This document shows, piece after piece, positions 8,517 through 17,950 of a stretch of DNA of 64,000 nt. The stretch is taken from NCBI RefSeq assembly GCF_024213555.1, contig NZ_JANAVO010000001.1, positions 1,364,001 to 1,428,000 of the forward strand. The letters run 5' to 3'. Numbering within the stretch: the first letter of the stretch is position 1; every line of letters begins with the position of its first letter. Source of the stretch: Allokutzneria sp. A3M-2-11 16 (lineage in GTDB: Bacteria > Actinomycetota > Actinomycetes > Mycobacteriales > Pseudonocardiaceae). A program made the position numbers and the translations under genes. Below the pieces are notes generated by a model. The model made no database searches. It was not told the origin of the DNA and was given only the letters and a program-made list of their open reading frames with translations.

Positions 8517-9197
8517 CTATCGACGCAGTTCGGACGCTTTCGTGGCCCTCGCGGGTTCCCTGCGCCGGTGCAGCCACCAGAGCACGCCGCCCGCGATCGC
8601 CCACACCACCAGGACGATGGTGATCGCGGGCACCAGGGTCAGCCAGGCACCGCGGCCCGCGACCCGCACCAGGTCCGGATTCGCCTGGTCGTACTCGACC
8701 CGGACGACCTGACCGACCTGGAGCCCGCCGGGGTAGAGCACGCCGTCGCGCGGCACCCGCACGGCGCTGTCCGGTGTGCTGAACCGCACCACCGTGCGGT
8801 TGTAGGAGGCCGACATCACCTCGGCCGCGGCCACCCCGGGCCTGGCGGTGATCTTGAAGTCGTTGGTGTAGGCGCCGATCACCAGGAGCAGGCAGGACGC
8901 GGTCACCAGGGACGCGAGGCCGAGCGTGATCAGCGTCGCCCTGCGGCGGTCGCGGGCCTGGGCGCGGATGGCCCCCCACACCGCGCGGGCCTGGGCGAAC
9001 CGGGGATTGCGCAGGTCGTCGGCCTCGGCCTGCGCGCTCGCGCGCACGGCGTCGTCGAGGGCGCGGTCCACCGACTGGTCGGCCGCCTGGTCCGGGGTGC
9101 CCTTCCCAGAGCCGTCCCCGGCCTCCGCCGCGCGCGCGTCGACGGCGGTGCTGCCCGGCGTGTCGCCCGGCGCGCTCACGACTGCGTCCTCCGCCAC
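8517..9197 (-). CDS. DUF3592-like membrane protein
   Basis: 226 residues: an acidic, Ala/Asp-rich N-terminal 80 residues, a membrane helix at about 88-110, an extracytoplasmic domain of about 75 residues and a second helix at about 186-208 followed by a basic tail. The middle segment LYPGGLQVGQVVRVEYDQANP is the signature of DUF3592 domains (membrane-anchored beta-barrel of unknown role). It diverges from menF over 62 bp and lies 62 bp upstream of the lipoprotein gene. Confidence 0.7.
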   Translation of the reverse strand: MAEDAVVSAPGDTPGSTAVDARAAEAGDGSGKGTPDQAADQSVDRALDDAVRASAQAEADDLRNPRFAQARAVWGAIRAQARDRRRATLITLGLASLVTASCLLLVIGAYTNDFKITARPGVAAAEVMSASYNRTVVRFSTPDSAVRVPRDGVLYPGGLQVGQVVRVEYDQANPDLVRVAGRGAWLTLVPAITIVLVVWAIAGGVLWWLHRRREPARATKASELRR

Positions 9198-9259
9198 ATC
9201 AGGTCACTTTATGCCAGACCGGCGACGCGTCCCCCGCGCGTGGCTCATACGCTCGAAGG

Positions 9260-10519
9260 GTGACCAGCGCTCCGGAGAAGGGCATCGCAGCCAGGCTGCG
9301 CGTGCACAGCCGCCCGATGGGCGCGGACACCGATCTGCTGGACCTGCTGCCGACGCCGGACGGTGTGCTGACCTGGGTGCGCAACGGGGAAGGCCTGGTC
9401 GGCTGGGGTGAGGCCGCGCGGTTCACGCCCTCGGGGCCGAACCGGTTCATCGACGCGGAGCTGTGGTGGCGCGCGGTGCGCGAGCGCTCCGAGGTGGTCG
9501 ACGAGGTCGGCCTGCCCGGCACCGGCGCGGTGGCGTTCGTGAGCATGGCCTTCGCCGACCACCCCGGCGACTCGGTGCTCGTGGTGCCGAGGGTGATCGT
9601 CGGCAGGCGGGGCGGCACCACCTGGGTCACCGAGATCAGCTCGGACGACGACGGTTCCCCGGTGAACCGCTCGGTGCAGCCGGTGCGGCGCACCGGAACG
9701 GTCCGCTACGCCGAGGGCGAACTGCCGGTGACCGGCTACCGGCACGCGGTGCGCGCCGCGGTGGACCGGATGCGCGCGGGCGAACTGGGCAAGGTGGTGC
9801 TCGCGCACGACCTGCTGGCCACCGCGGACGAGCCGTTCGACCCCAGGTTCCTGCTGCACGGGCTGGCCGGGCGGTACCCGAGCTGCTGGGTCTACGCCGT
9901 CGAGGGCCTGCTCGGCGCCACCCCGGAGATGCTGCTGAGCAAGCTCGACGACGAGGTCACCTCCCGGGTGCTCGCGGGCACCAGCTGGCCGCACGAGGGC
10001 GTCACCGCCGACGAGCTGGCCACCCGGCTGCTCACCTCGGCGAAGAACCGCGAGGAGCACGCCTACGCGGTCGAGTCCCTTGTGGACACACTGCGTCCGC
10101 ACTGCGCGACCCTGGAGGCGCCGGACGCGCCGCAGGTGCTGCGGCTGCCCAACGTGCTGCACCTGTCCAGCGATGTCACGGGGCGGCTGCGCGCGACCGC
10201 CAACGCCCCCTCCCTGCTGCGGCTGGCCGCGGCCGTGCACCCGACCGCCGCGGTGGGCGGGACCCCGCAGAAGGCCGCGGTGGAGATGATCACCGAGCTG
10301 GAGCGGATGGACCGGGGCCGCTACGCGGGGCCGGTGGGGTGGATCGACGCCGACGGGGACGGCGAACTGGGCATCGCACTGCGCTGCGCCCAGGTCACCG
10401 GAGCCACCGCGCGGTTGTTCGCCGGGTGCGGGCTCGTCGCGGATTCCGATCCGGATTCCGAGGTGACCGAGGCCGCGGCCAAACTCGTCCCCATCCGTGA
10501 CGCGCTCGAAGGCAATTGA
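9260..10519 (+). CDS. menF: Isochorismate synthase MenF
   Basis: 419-residue chorismate-binding enzyme converting chorismate to isochorismate, the entry step of menaquinone (or salicylate-type siderophore) synthesis. The conserved C-terminal half is clear: GELGKVVLAHD near 173, GATPEMLLS near 220, the HPTAAVGGTPQKAA motif near 325-338 and YAGPVGWIDADGDGE near 355. The GTG at 9260 directly abuts GAAGG, so it may be initiated leaderless. I favour the menaquinone role because menD, menB and menE follow within 6 kb and no siderophore genes are visible. Confidence 0.88.
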   Translation: MTSAPEKGIAARLRVHSRPMGADTDLLDLLPTPDGVLTWVRNGEGLVGWGEAARFTPSGPNRFIDAELWWRAVRERSEVVDEVGLPGTGAVAFVSMAFADHPGDSVLVVPRVIVGRRGGTTWVTEISSDDDGSPVNRSVQPVRRTGTVRYAEGELPVTGYRHAVRAAVDRMRAGELGKVVLAHDLLATADEPFDPRFLLHGLAGRYPSCWVYAVEGLLGATPEMLLSKLDDEVTSRVLAGTSWPHEGVTADELATRLLTSAKNREEHAYAVESLVDTLRPHCATLEAPDAPQVLRLPNVLHLSSDVTGRLRATANAPSLLRLAAAVHPTAAVGGTPQKAAVEMITELERMDRGRYAGPVGWIDADGDGELGIALRCAQVTGATARLFAGCGLVADSDPDSEVTEAAAKLVPIRDALEGN

Positions 10520-10529
10520 GTTGCATTCA

Positions 10530-10549
10530 CTTTCGGTCCCGACCGAAAG
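10530..10549 (+). terminator. Hairpin after menF
   Basis: Perfect 8-bp stem CTTTCGGT / ACCGAAAG with a 4-base loop, beginning 11 bp after the menF stop. No T-run follows, which is usual for high-GC actinobacteria. Termination is inferred from position. Confidence 0.5.
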
Positions 10550-10619
10550 ATGAACCGTTACTTCCAAGATAAGAAACACGCCAGGACAGGCACTTGATCC
10601 GCGCTTAACGTGTCGCGGC

Positions 10620-11099
10620 ATGAAGCGAGTGAGATTCCTGGCGGTGGCCGCCCTGTTGTCGATGTCCGCGCTCGGGTCGACCGCCGTGATCATTCCTCCC
10701 GCCGCTGAGGCCGCATCGGGATACCCGTACGCGAACAGCGCGGTCGGCAAGAAGGACAGGTGGGGATTCCTCACGAGGTACTGCACGTCGTACGTGGCGT
10801 ACCGCCTCGACAAGCGCGGGTTCAACTTCAGCAACCACTACAAGGGCGAATCCTGGGGAGATGCGAAGACCTGGGACAACGCGGCGAAGAAGGCCGGTCT
10901 GACGGTCAACAAGACACCGAAGGTCGGCGCAGTCGCGGTGTGGGGTTCCAACATGGGTGGCGGCGCCGGTCATGTCGCCGTCGTCTCGAAGATCAGCGGC
11001 GGCAAGATCACGGTCCAGGAATACAACGTGCGAGTTTCCTTCGGCTACGGCGAGCGCGTCATCGGCTCCATCAAGCCGGAGAGCTACATCCATTTCTGA
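10620..11099 (+). CDS. Secreted CHAP-domain amidase/endopeptidase
   Basis: 159 residues with a cleavable Sec signal peptide (KR start, hydrophobic 6-24, cleavage near AEA at about 30-32). The mature protein is a single CHAP domain, a cysteine-histidine peptidoglycan or glutathionylspermidine amidase fold. The catalytic Cys55 lies in RYCTSYVAYRL and His118 in GAGHVAVV, with WGDAKTWDNAAKKAG between them. It has no cell-wall-binding domain, so it is a minimal, probably cell-wall-hydrolysing enzyme; some CHAP proteins are bacteriocin-like. It is flanked by hairpins on both sides and so likely monocistronic. Confidence 0.85.
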   Translation: MKRVRFLAVAALLSMSALGSTAVIIPPAAEAASGYPYANSAVGKKDRWGFLTRYCTSYVAYRLDKRGFNFSNHYKGESWGDAKTWDNAAKKAGLTVNKTPKVGAVAVWGSNMGGGAGHVAVVSKISGGKITVQEYNVRVSFGYGERVIGSIKPESYIHF

Positions 11100-11108
11100 G
11101 CGTGAAAG

Positions 11109-11146
11109 CGTCGGGCCCCGCGACGGGGAAGCCGCAGGGCCCGACG
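11109..11146. terminator. Bidirectional terminator hairpin
   Basis: Perfect 10-bp arms CGTCGGGCCC (11109-11118) and GGGCCCGACG (11137-11146) between the convergent CHAP and M1 peptidase genes. Confidence 0.7.
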
Positions 11147-11158
11147 TGAAGATGACTG

Positions 11159-12667
11159 CTACTTGTTCATGCTGTGCATGATGCGGTGCCCGGCCTCCAT
11201 CTTCGGGACCGACTTCGGCACGATGTCCGCCTTCACCCCGGGGGCCTTGGCCTGAGCCGCCTGGTCCGCGCTCAGCTGCGGCTTGCCCTTGGTGAACAAC
11301 CACTTCTGGAAGAGGTCGTAGAGCGGCTTCCCGGAGATCTTCTCCGAGAGCGCGATGAACTCCTCGATGCTGGCGTTGCCGTACTTCTTGTCGGTGTTCC
11401 AGGTCTTGAGGATCTTCTTGAAGGTGTCCAGGCCCACCGCGTTGCGCAGCTGGTGCAGCGCCATCGGGCCGCGGGTGTAGACGCCGAAGCCGTCGAAGAG
11501 CTTGGCGGGCGTCGGGTCGCCGGTGACGACCTGCCAGGCCGGGTCCTCGGCCGGGCGCTTGTAGTAGTGGTCGAAGATCTCCTGCGCGGTGCCCTCGCCC
11601 TTGGCCTCCGACCACAGCCACTCCGCGTAGCTCGCGAAGCCCTCGTTCAGCCAGATGTTGCGCCACTTGGCCACCGAGACCGAGTCACCGGCCCACTGGT
11701 GGGCCAGCTCGTGCACGACGACGGAGACGTGCGAACCCGCCGCGAAGAACGCCGGGCTGTACACCGGGCGGGTCTGGTTCTCCAGCGCGAAGCCGATACC
11801 GGAGCTGGGCACGACGCCGCCCTGGGCCTCGAACGGGTAGTCGCCGAAGTAGTCCTCGAGGAACGCGATCACCTCGGGGGTGCGCTCGATGCTGGCCTTG
11901 GCCGCGGCCTCGGCGTCACCGAGGCCGGTGCCGTAGGCGTTCACCAGCGGCTGGCCCTTGTGGCCGGTCCCGGTGACCACCTCGTACTTGCCGACCGCGA
12001 GGAAGGTCAGGTACGTGGCCTGGGGCTTGGTGCTGCGCCAGTTCCACCTGGTCCACCCAGCGCGGCTGGACTTGCCCGCCAGCCTGCCGTTGGACAGCGC
12101 CGTGGTGCCGTCCGGCACCGAGACGGAGACGTCGAAGGTGGCCTTGTCCGTCGGGTGGTCGTTGCTCGGGTACCACCACGCGGACACGTGCGGCTCGTCC
12201 ACCGCGAGCGCGCCGTCCGGGGTGCGCTTCCAGTTGTTCACGCCGTTGACCACGACGGTCGACGGGGTGGCCTCGTACTCGACGACGATCGTGGTCAGCA
12301 GCCCCTGGTGGACCTGCTGGGCCGGGGTCACCTTGAGCTCGGTCCCGGTGCGGCTGAACTTCGCGGGCAGGTTGTTGACCAGCACCGACTTCGGGTCGAT
12401 CGCGAAGTCGAGGTTGAACTGGGTCAGCCGCTGGGTGGGCTTGGCGGTGATGACCGTCGTGCCCCAGAGCTTGTCGTCGGCGGGCTGGTAGCGCAGCCGG
12501 ATGTCGTAGTGCGAGACGTCGTAGCCACCGTTGCCGTCGCCCGGGTAGTACTCGTCGCCGATTCCGGGGGCACCGGTCGTGTCCGGCCCGGCCGACGCGG
12601 GCCAGGCGAGCAGCGCGATCGCGGCCGCGGCCGCCGCCCCCATGCGGAGGCTGTGTTTACGCAGCAC
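11159..12667 (-). CDS. Secreted M1-family zinc metallopeptidase
   Basis: 502-residue aminopeptidase-N-like enzyme, short for the family because it lacks the large C-terminal helical domain. A Sec signal peptide covers about residues 1-26 (RKHSLRMG then alanines, cleavage after ASA). The N-terminal beta domain is followed by the GAMEN-equivalent GFALEN (292-297), the zinc motif HELAH (His319, Glu320, His323) and the third ligand Glu342 in NEGFASY. The GTG at 12667 follows GGAGAGG with ten bases between; the longer frame to 12706 lacks this. It probably trims peptides outside the cell. Confidence 0.88.
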   Translation of the reverse strand: MLRKHSLRMGAAAAAAIALLAWPASAGPDTTGAPGIGDEYYPGDGNGGYDVSHYDIRLRYQPADDKLWGTTVITAKPTQRLTQFNLDFAIDPKSVLVNNLPAKFSRTGTELKVTPAQQVHQGLLTTIVVEYEATPSTVVVNGVNNWKRTPDGALAVDEPHVSAWWYPSNDHPTDKATFDVSVSVPDGTTALSNGRLAGKSSRAGWTRWNWRSTKPQATYLTFLAVGKYEVVTGTGHKGQPLVNAYGTGLGDAEAAAKASIERTPEVIAFLEDYFGDYPFEAQGGVVPSSGIGFALENQTRPVYSPAFFAAGSHVSVVVHELAHQWAGDSVSVAKWRNIWLNEGFASYAEWLWSEAKGEGTAQEIFDHYYKRPAEDPAWQVVTGDPTPAKLFDGFGVYTRGPMALHQLRNAVGLDTFKKILKTWNTDKKYGNASIEEFIALSEKISGKPLYDLFQKWLFTKGKPQLSADQAAQAKAPGVKADIVPKSVPKMEAGHRIMHSMNK

Positions 12668-12793
12668 GGAATTCGAACCTCTCCGTCGTGGCCGACTTCC
12701 CCACATGCAGCCGACTCGGGAAGCAACCTAGCTCCGGGAAATCGCCGGGCACCAGCACGTTTTCTTCACAACCAGCTGGTGGGAGTGAAAGGT

Positions 12794-14485
12794 TCAATGG
12801 GCGCGCCGCACCGCCGCGCGCAGGCGTTCGTGCAGGTCACGCAGGGCAGAACGGTCGGTTTGGACCTCGACGACGCGGAGTCCTGAGCCCGGTCGGCACT
12901 CGGCAAGGAACTGTTCCCTGCTGCGCGCTCGAACGTGCGGAACCCGGTACGCGGCGCACAAAGAGGCAAGGTCCGCGCCGTGCGGGGTAGCGAAAACGCG
13001 TTCGAAGGAATCAGCGTGCTGGGCCGATCCCTGCTCCAGCAAGGAGAAGATCCCGCCACCGTCGTCGTTGAGCACCACGATCGTCAGGTCCGGCCGCTGT
13101 TCGGCGGGCCCGATCAGCAGCCCGTTGGCGTCGTGCAGGAAGGTCAGGTCACCGAGCAGCGCCGCGCCCCACGGCCCGATCCGCCCGTCCGCGTCATGTG
13201 CGCCGAGCAGCGTGCCCACCGCGGTGGAAATGCTGCCGTCGATCCCGGCCAGGCCGCGGTTGGCCAGCACGTCGGTCCGTTCGGTCGCCGCGACCAGGTC
13301 GACATCGCGAACGGGGTTGGAGGAGCCGAGAAAAAGCACGGCATCGCGCGGCATCGCGGCGACGAGATCGCGGGCGATGTGCAACCCGGTCGGCCACGGC
13401 TCGGCGGCGAGGAATTCTTCGACGGCGTTCGCGACGGCGGCGTCCGCGTTCTGCCAGACAGCCAGCCACTCCGGCTCCGCGTCCCGGTCGAGGAGGGCCA
13501 GCGGGCCGACAGAGGTCGCCTGGTGCTGCGGGTCGGTCCAGTCCGCGGTGTCGTCGACCACATGCACCTGCGGGGTGGTGTGGAGCAGCCGCTGCACTGC
13601 CCGCGTCAGGGTCGGGCGGCCGACCACGACAAGGGCTTCCGGGTGCAGTTCGTCCATACCCAGCAACAGGGTTCCGTGTCGGAGCAGCAGGGCCTTGGTG
13701 GAGGCGACACCGCCCGCGCCGCCCGGCTCGGCGAGCACCGGCCAGCCGCGCTCCGCCGCGATCTCGCCGATCGCGTTGCCCTGCCCCCAGCTCGCCGCGC
13801 CGACCACGACGAGCGTGCGCGCCGGGAGGTCGATCGGCTCGACACCGACGGGAGCGCTGCCGCCGTGCCGCGCGGTCCAGGGCGCGTCTTCTCCTCTGCC
13901 CACCAACGATTCCGGCCAGCTGTTGTCAGCGGTGTCCGGCACCAGTGGCTCGCGGAACGGGATGTTCACGTGCACCGGTCCGCCGTCCTTGGCGTGGGCG
14001 ACCGCGCGGCAGATCATGCTGCGCCACACCGCGTTCTGGCCCTTTCGGGTCTCCGCCACCGGAAAGTCCACTGTGGACACGTGAGGGCCGAAGACGCCGT
14101 GCTGCCAGGTGGTCTGGTTCGCCCCGGTGCCCATCAGCTCCGGCGGGCGGTCGGCGGTGAGCACGACCAGCGGCTCTGCCGAGTGGTACGCCTCCAGGAC
14201 AGCGGGGTGCAGGTTCGCCACGGCGGTGCCGGAGGTGCAGGCGAGCGCGACCAGCCCCCTGCGGTGCGCCGGGAGGCCCAACCCTTTGGAGAGGCCCAGC
14301 GCGAGGAAGCCCGCGCTGCGCTCGTCGATCCGCACGTGCAACGTGACGCGCCCGGCCTTCGCCGCGTCGTGCAGCGCGAAGGACAGCGGCGCGTTGCGCG
14401 AACCGGGGCAGAGCACGAAGTGCCGGACACCGTTGCGGACGAGCTCGTCGACCACGACGCGCGCCTGCGCTGTAGACGGGTTCAC
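12794..14485 (-). CDS. menD: SEPHCHC synthase MenD
   Basis: 563-residue ThDP-dependent enzyme joining isochorismate and 2-oxoglutarate to give 2-succinyl-5-enolpyruvyl-6-hydroxy-3-cyclohexene-1-carboxylate. The N-terminus VVVDELVRNGVRHFVLCPGS and RIDERSAGFLALGL (with the conserved Glu) are MenD hallmarks; LTADRPPELMGTGANQT is the family loop. The ThDP motif begins GDLTFLHDANGLL near 440. It starts with GTG at 14485, only 41 bp from the divergent menB start, so both promoters share that strip. menF, two genes away, supplies its substrate. Confidence 0.95.
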   Translation of the reverse strand: MNPSTAQARVVVDELVRNGVRHFVLCPGSRNAPLSFALHDAAKAGRVTLHVRIDERSAGFLALGLSKGLGLPAHRRGLVALACTSGTAVANLHPAVLEAYHSAEPLVVLTADRPPELMGTGANQTTWQHGVFGPHVSTVDFPVAETRKGQNAVWRSMICRAVAHAKDGGPVHVNIPFREPLVPDTADNSWPESLVGRGEDAPWTARHGGSAPVGVEPIDLPARTLVVVGAASWGQGNAIGEIAAERGWPVLAEPGGAGGVASTKALLLRHGTLLLGMDELHPEALVVVGRPTLTRAVQRLLHTTPQVHVVDDTADWTDPQHQATSVGPLALLDRDAEPEWLAVWQNADAAVANAVEEFLAAEPWPTGLHIARDLVAAMPRDAVLFLGSSNPVRDVDLVAATERTDVLANRGLAGIDGSISTAVGTLLGAHDADGRIGPWGAALLGDLTFLHDANGLLIGPAEQRPDLTIVVLNDDGGGIFSLLEQGSAQHADSFERVFATPHGADLASLCAAYRVPHVRARSREQFLAECRPGSGLRVVEVQTDRSALRDLHERLRAAVRRAH

Positions 14486-14526
14486 CGGTTCAACACCCTT
14501 CCCTGGACCCGCCTATTCTCGCAGGC

Positions 14527-15438
14527 GTGCCGTCCAACCAGGTCTCAGAGTTGTTCGATCCGGCCGCTTGGCGGGTCGTAGAGGGCTTCGACTTCACCGA
14601 CATCACCTACCACCGTGCCGTGGACCAGGGCACGGTGCGGATCGCCTTCAACCGGCCGGAGGTGCGCAACGCGTTCCGCCCGCACACGGTGGACGAGCTC
14701 TACCGTGCGCTTGATCACGCCAGGATGAGCTCCGACATCGGCTGCGTGCTGCTGACCGGCAACGGCCCGTCCGCGAAGGACGGCGGCTGGGCCTTCTGCT
14801 CCGGCGGCGACCAGCGCATCCGCGGCCGAGACGGCTACCGCTACGCCGAGGGCGAGACCTCCGACACCATCGACCCGGCGCGCGCGGGGCGGCTGCACAT
14901 CCTGGAGTGCCAGCGGCTGATCCGGTTCATGCCGAAGGTCGTCATCGCCGTGGTCCCCGGCTGGGCGGCCGGTGGCGGGCACAGCCTGCACGTGGTGTGC
15001 GACCTCACCCTGGCCAGCGCGGAGCACGCGAAGTTCAAGCAGACCGACGCCGACGTGGGCAGCTTCGACGCGGGCTACGGCTCGGCCTACCTGGCGCGGC
15101 AGACCGGGCAGAAGTTCGCCCGCGAGATCTTCTTCCTCGGCCGCACCTACGACGCCGAGAAGATGCACCGGATGGGCGCGGTGAACGAGGTCGTCCCGCA
15201 CGCGGAGCTGGAGTCCACGGCCCTGCAGTGGGCCAAGGAGATCAACGGCAAGTCGCCGACCGCGCAGCGCATGCTGAAGTACGCGTTCAACATGATCGAC
15301 GACGGCCTGGTGGGCCAGCAGCTGTTCGCCGGGGAGACGACGCGCCTGGCCTACATGACCGACGAGGCCGTCGAGGGCCGCGACTCCTTCCTGGAGAAGC
15401 GCGCGCCCGACTGGTCCCCGTTCCCCTACTACTACTGA
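14527..15438 (+). CDS. menB: 1,4-dihydroxy-2-naphthoyl-CoA synthase MenB
   Basis: 303-residue crotonase-fold enzyme that cyclises o-succinylbenzoyl-CoA to DHNA-CoA. Diagnostic MenB segments are FNRPEVRNAFRPHTVDEL (near 41-58), the oxyanion-hole region FCSGGDQRIRG (near 97) and the extended insert with YAEGETSD typical of MenB. The C-terminus DWSPFPYYY is the conserved MenB tail. A TATTCT box at 14514-14519 lies about one promoter spacing before the GTG, so the mRNA may be leaderless. The stop overlaps the menE start by one base (TGATG), indicating translational coupling. Confidence 0.95.
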   Translation: MPSNQVSELFDPAAWRVVEGFDFTDITYHRAVDQGTVRIAFNRPEVRNAFRPHTVDELYRALDHARMSSDIGCVLLTGNGPSAKDGGWAFCSGGDQRIRGRDGYRYAEGETSDTIDPARAGRLHILECQRLIRFMPKVVIAVVPGWAAGGGHSLHVVCDLTLASAEHAKFKQTDADVGSFDAGYGSAYLARQTGQKFAREIFFLGRTYDAEKMHRMGAVNEVVPHAELESTALQWAKEINGKSPTAQRMLKYAFNMIDDGLVGQQLFAGETTRLAYMTDEAVEGRDSFLEKRAPDWSPFPYYY

Positions 15439-16574
15439 TGCGGTCGCTGGTCGCGGTCTCGTCCGAGGAGATCCCGGAGAGGCTGGCCGCGGCGCTCGAC
15501 GGCTCGGGCCCCGCTCTGCTGCCGACCGCGCCCGGCGACCCCGCACCGCCCTCCTTGACGGGACCCGTCAAGGAGGAGATCGCGCTGGTCGTGGCGACGT
15601 CCGGCTCGACCGGCCAGCCCAAGGGAGTGCTGCTCTCGGCTGCGGCGTTGCGCGCGTCGGCTTCGGCCACGCACGCGCGGCTCGGCGGGCCGGGCACGTG
15701 GCTGCTCGCGCTCAGCGCGCACCACATCGCCGGAGTGCAGGTGTTGATCCGATCGCTGCTGGCGGGCTCCGATGCGGGGATCGCCGACACCTCGCAGGGC
15801 TTCCGGCCGGACGCGTTCGCCTCCGCCGCGCATGCCGTGCTGGACCGTCCCGGCAGGCACTACACGTCTTTGGTACCAACACAATTGGTGCGGTTGCTCT
15901 CTGATGGCGGGGCCGGGCTGGAGGCGTTGACGGGCTTCGACGGCGTGCTGTTGGGCGGCGCGGCGACCCCGGCTGAACTGCTTGAGCAGGCGCGTGCGGC
16001 GGGCGTCGCGGCGATCACCACCTACGGGATGAGCGAGACCTGTGGTGGCTGCGTCTACGACGGCGTGCCGCTGGACGGAGTGCGTGTGCGGCTCGGCGAG
16101 GACGGCCGGATTTCGCTGTCCGGTCCGGTGCTCGCCAGCGGTTACCGCGGCGCCGCGAACGAGGCTTTCGCCGAGGGCTGGTTCCACACCAACGACCTCG
16201 GGCGGTTCGAGCCGGACGGGCGGCTCACCGTGCTCGGCCGGGCTGACGACATGATCATCACTGGTGGGGTGAACGTGGCCCCCGCCCTGGTGGAGCGGGT
16301 CTTGTGCGCGGAGCCGGACGTGCTGGAGGCGTGCGTGCTGGGGCTGCCGCACCCCGAATGGGGCCAGCTCGTCGCCGCGGTGGTGGTGCCCGCCGAACCC
16401 GGAGCGCCGCCGAGCCCGGAGCGGTTGCGGGCGCTGGTCAGCTCACAGCTCGGCGGTCCGTTCGCGCCCAAGCGGATCGCCGTCGTCGCGGCGCTGCCGC
16501 TGCGCGGGCCGGGCAAGGTCGATCGGCGCGCGCTCGCCGAGATGTTGATCAGTCACGACGTTATTTCACGTTAG
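15438..16574 (+). CDS. menE: o-Succinylbenzoate-CoA ligase MenE
   Basis: 378-residue adenylate-forming ligase activating o-succinylbenzoate for MenB. It is shorter than typical ANL ligases because the N-terminal subdomain is reduced, as in mycobacterial MenE. The P-loop-like motif ATSGSTGQPKG is at 53-63, YGMSETCGG near 196, the hinge motif DLGRFEPDGRLTVLGRADD near 253-271, and the C-terminal Lys region GPGKVDRRAL near 355. Its ATG lies in the menB stop (TGATG). Identity rests on motifs plus operon position. Confidence 0.93.
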   Translation: MRSLVAVSSEEIPERLAAALDGSGPALLPTAPGDPAPPSLTGPVKEEIALVVATSGSTGQPKGVLLSAAALRASASATHARLGGPGTWLLALSAHHIAGVQVLIRSLLAGSDAGIADTSQGFRPDAFASAAHAVLDRPGRHYTSLVPTQLVRLLSDGGAGLEALTGFDGVLLGGAATPAELLEQARAAGVAAITTYGMSETCGGCVYDGVPLDGVRVRLGEDGRISLSGPVLASGYRGAANEAFAEGWFHTNDLGRFEPDGRLTVLGRADDMIITGGVNVAPALVERVLCAEPDVLEACVLGLPHPEWGQLVAAVVVPAEPGAPPSPERLRALVSSQLGGPFAPKRIAVVAALPLRGPGKVDRRALAEMLISHDVISR

Positions 16575-16654
16575 GCAGATCGGTTACTAACCCCCTCGAT
16601 TGCTTTCCGAGTCGTTGACAACCAACTGCGCCCGAAGTTTCCCTGGCGCCGTGC

Positions 16655-16700
16655 GGGATGCGTGCCCCCCTGCCGCGAGTTCGCTCGCTACGCGCATCCC
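16655..16700 (+). promoter_or_regulatory. Hairpin in the 5' region of the secreted protein gene
   Basis: Perfect 8-bp arms GGGATGCG (16655-16662) and CGCATCCC (16693-16700) end 18 bp before the chosen GTG start. I considered a c-di-AMP (ydaO) riboswitch, common before actinobacterial cell-wall genes, but could not match its conserved core. Function unknown. Confidence 0.3.
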
Positions 16701-16717
16701 GGGAACGGAGAGCAGTC

Positions 16718-17929
16718 GTGGCTTCGACCAGACTGCGGCGTGCTGTGGCGTCCGCCGCCCTCTGCGCCGCAATGGGCACCACCCTCCTCACCACGGGCCC
16801 GGCCTCCCTGGCCGCCCCGGCCGAGAGCACCTGGACCCCCGACCTCACCCAGATCACCGAAGACTCCGCCAACGTCCGCTTCACCGGTGGGGCACTGCGC
16901 CTAGCCGGTCAGCCCGTCCGCGCCGCCAGCGCGATGCACGACCGGGACGGGGGCAGCCTCGTCGTGGCCACCCGCGAACTGGCCGCGCCCGCCAACCGGA
17001 TCGGCGCCACCGTGGACGCGACGGTGCCCGGCGACGCCCAGCTCTCCGTCGACGTGCGCGGCGAACTGGCCGGGGGTGAGTGGAGCGAGTGGACCACCGC
17101 CCCCGCCGAACTGCCCGAGGCGACCAAGCGGCTCCAGGTCCGCGTCGCCATGGTCAACTCCGGCGACGGCCGCAGCCCCGAGGTGCGCGGCGTCCGGCTC
17201 TCCGCCGAGTCCGGCCCGCAGGTCGCCGCCGAGCCGCGTGCCGCCGCGCGCAGCTACCGGGTCTACGCCACGCGGGAAGGGCTCGTCGGCGGCACCACCG
17301 CGAACGGCCACGTGATCAAGTCGCGGGACCACTTCGTCGCACTGCCGTCCGGGAAGTCGTTGGCGCCCAAGAACACCGGCACCTACAGCGTGAAGGTCTG
17401 CACGGCCAGCCGCTGCGCTTGGGGCGCCGTGTGGGACAAGGGCCCGTGGAACATCAAGGACGACTACTGGAACCCGTCCGCGCAGCGCGAGATGTGGAAG
17501 AACCTCCCGCAGGGCAAGCCCGAGGCGCAGGCCGCCTACCAGGACAAGTACAACGGCGGTAAGGACGGCTTCGGCCGCGTCGTGCAGAACCCGGCCGGAA
17601 TCGACCTGGCGGACGGCACGTTCTGGGACGGCCTGAAGCTCAGCGACAACGCGTGGGTCACCGCGACCTACCTGTGGACCGGCACCGGCACTTTCGGCAC
17701 CGTCCGCAGCACCGCGGGCGGCCCCGTCAACGTCCGCAACGCCGCCAAGACCGGCGCCACCCAGGTCGGCATGGCGGGCAACCACGCGCGGGCTCAGGTG
17801 GAATGCCAGGTCACCGGCGACAGCGTCACCGGATCGCAGGGCACCTCCAACGTGTGGTTCCGCATCCACGCCGGCATGTACATCCCCAAGGCGTTCGTCT
17901 CCGGCGTCGCATCCTCCGGCGCCTGCTAA
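16718..17929 (+). CDS. Secreted protein, RlpA/barrel-like C-terminal half, function unknown
   Basis: 403 residues with a Sec signal peptide (STRLRRAVAS, hydrophobic stretch, cleavage near SLAAPAE about residue 34). Residues 35-170 form a repeat-poor beta-rich region resembling the N-terminus of secreted rhamnosidase or amidase-type proteins. After an alanine-rich linker, residues 195-403 begin YRVYATREGLVGGTTANGHV and contain NPAGIDLADGTFWDGL, which looks like a double-psi barrel of the kind in RlpA-like proteins; this is inference. The GTG at 16718 was chosen for GGAG seven bases upstream. A 250-bp repeat array directly follows the TAA in the same frame. Confidence 0.7.
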   Translation: MASTRLRRAVASAALCAAMGTTLLTTGPASLAAPAESTWTPDLTQITEDSANVRFTGGALRLAGQPVRAASAMHDRDGGSLVVATRELAAPANRIGATVDATVPGDAQLSVDVRGELAGGEWSEWTTAPAELPEATKRLQVRVAMVNSGDGRSPEVRGVRLSAESGPQVAAEPRAAARSYRVYATREGLVGGTTANGHVIKSRDHFVALPSGKSLAPKNTGTYSVKVCTASRCAWGAVWDKGPWNIKDDYWNPSAQREMWKNLPQGKPEAQAAYQDKYNGGKDGFGRVVQNPAGIDLADGTFWDGLKLSDNAWVTATYLWTGTGTFGTVRSTAGGPVNVRNAAKTGATQVGMAGNHARAQVECQVTGDSVTGSQGTSNVWFRIHAGMYIPKAFVSGVASSGAC

Positions 17930-17950
17930 CCCTCTCCCCGCTCCGCCCCG

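Noticed and set aside
16575-16717. c-di-AMP (ydaO-type) riboswitch before the secreted protein gene
   Set aside because: Only one 8-bp hairpin is clear; the conserved GGGGAACC-type core of the riboswitch cannot be identified.
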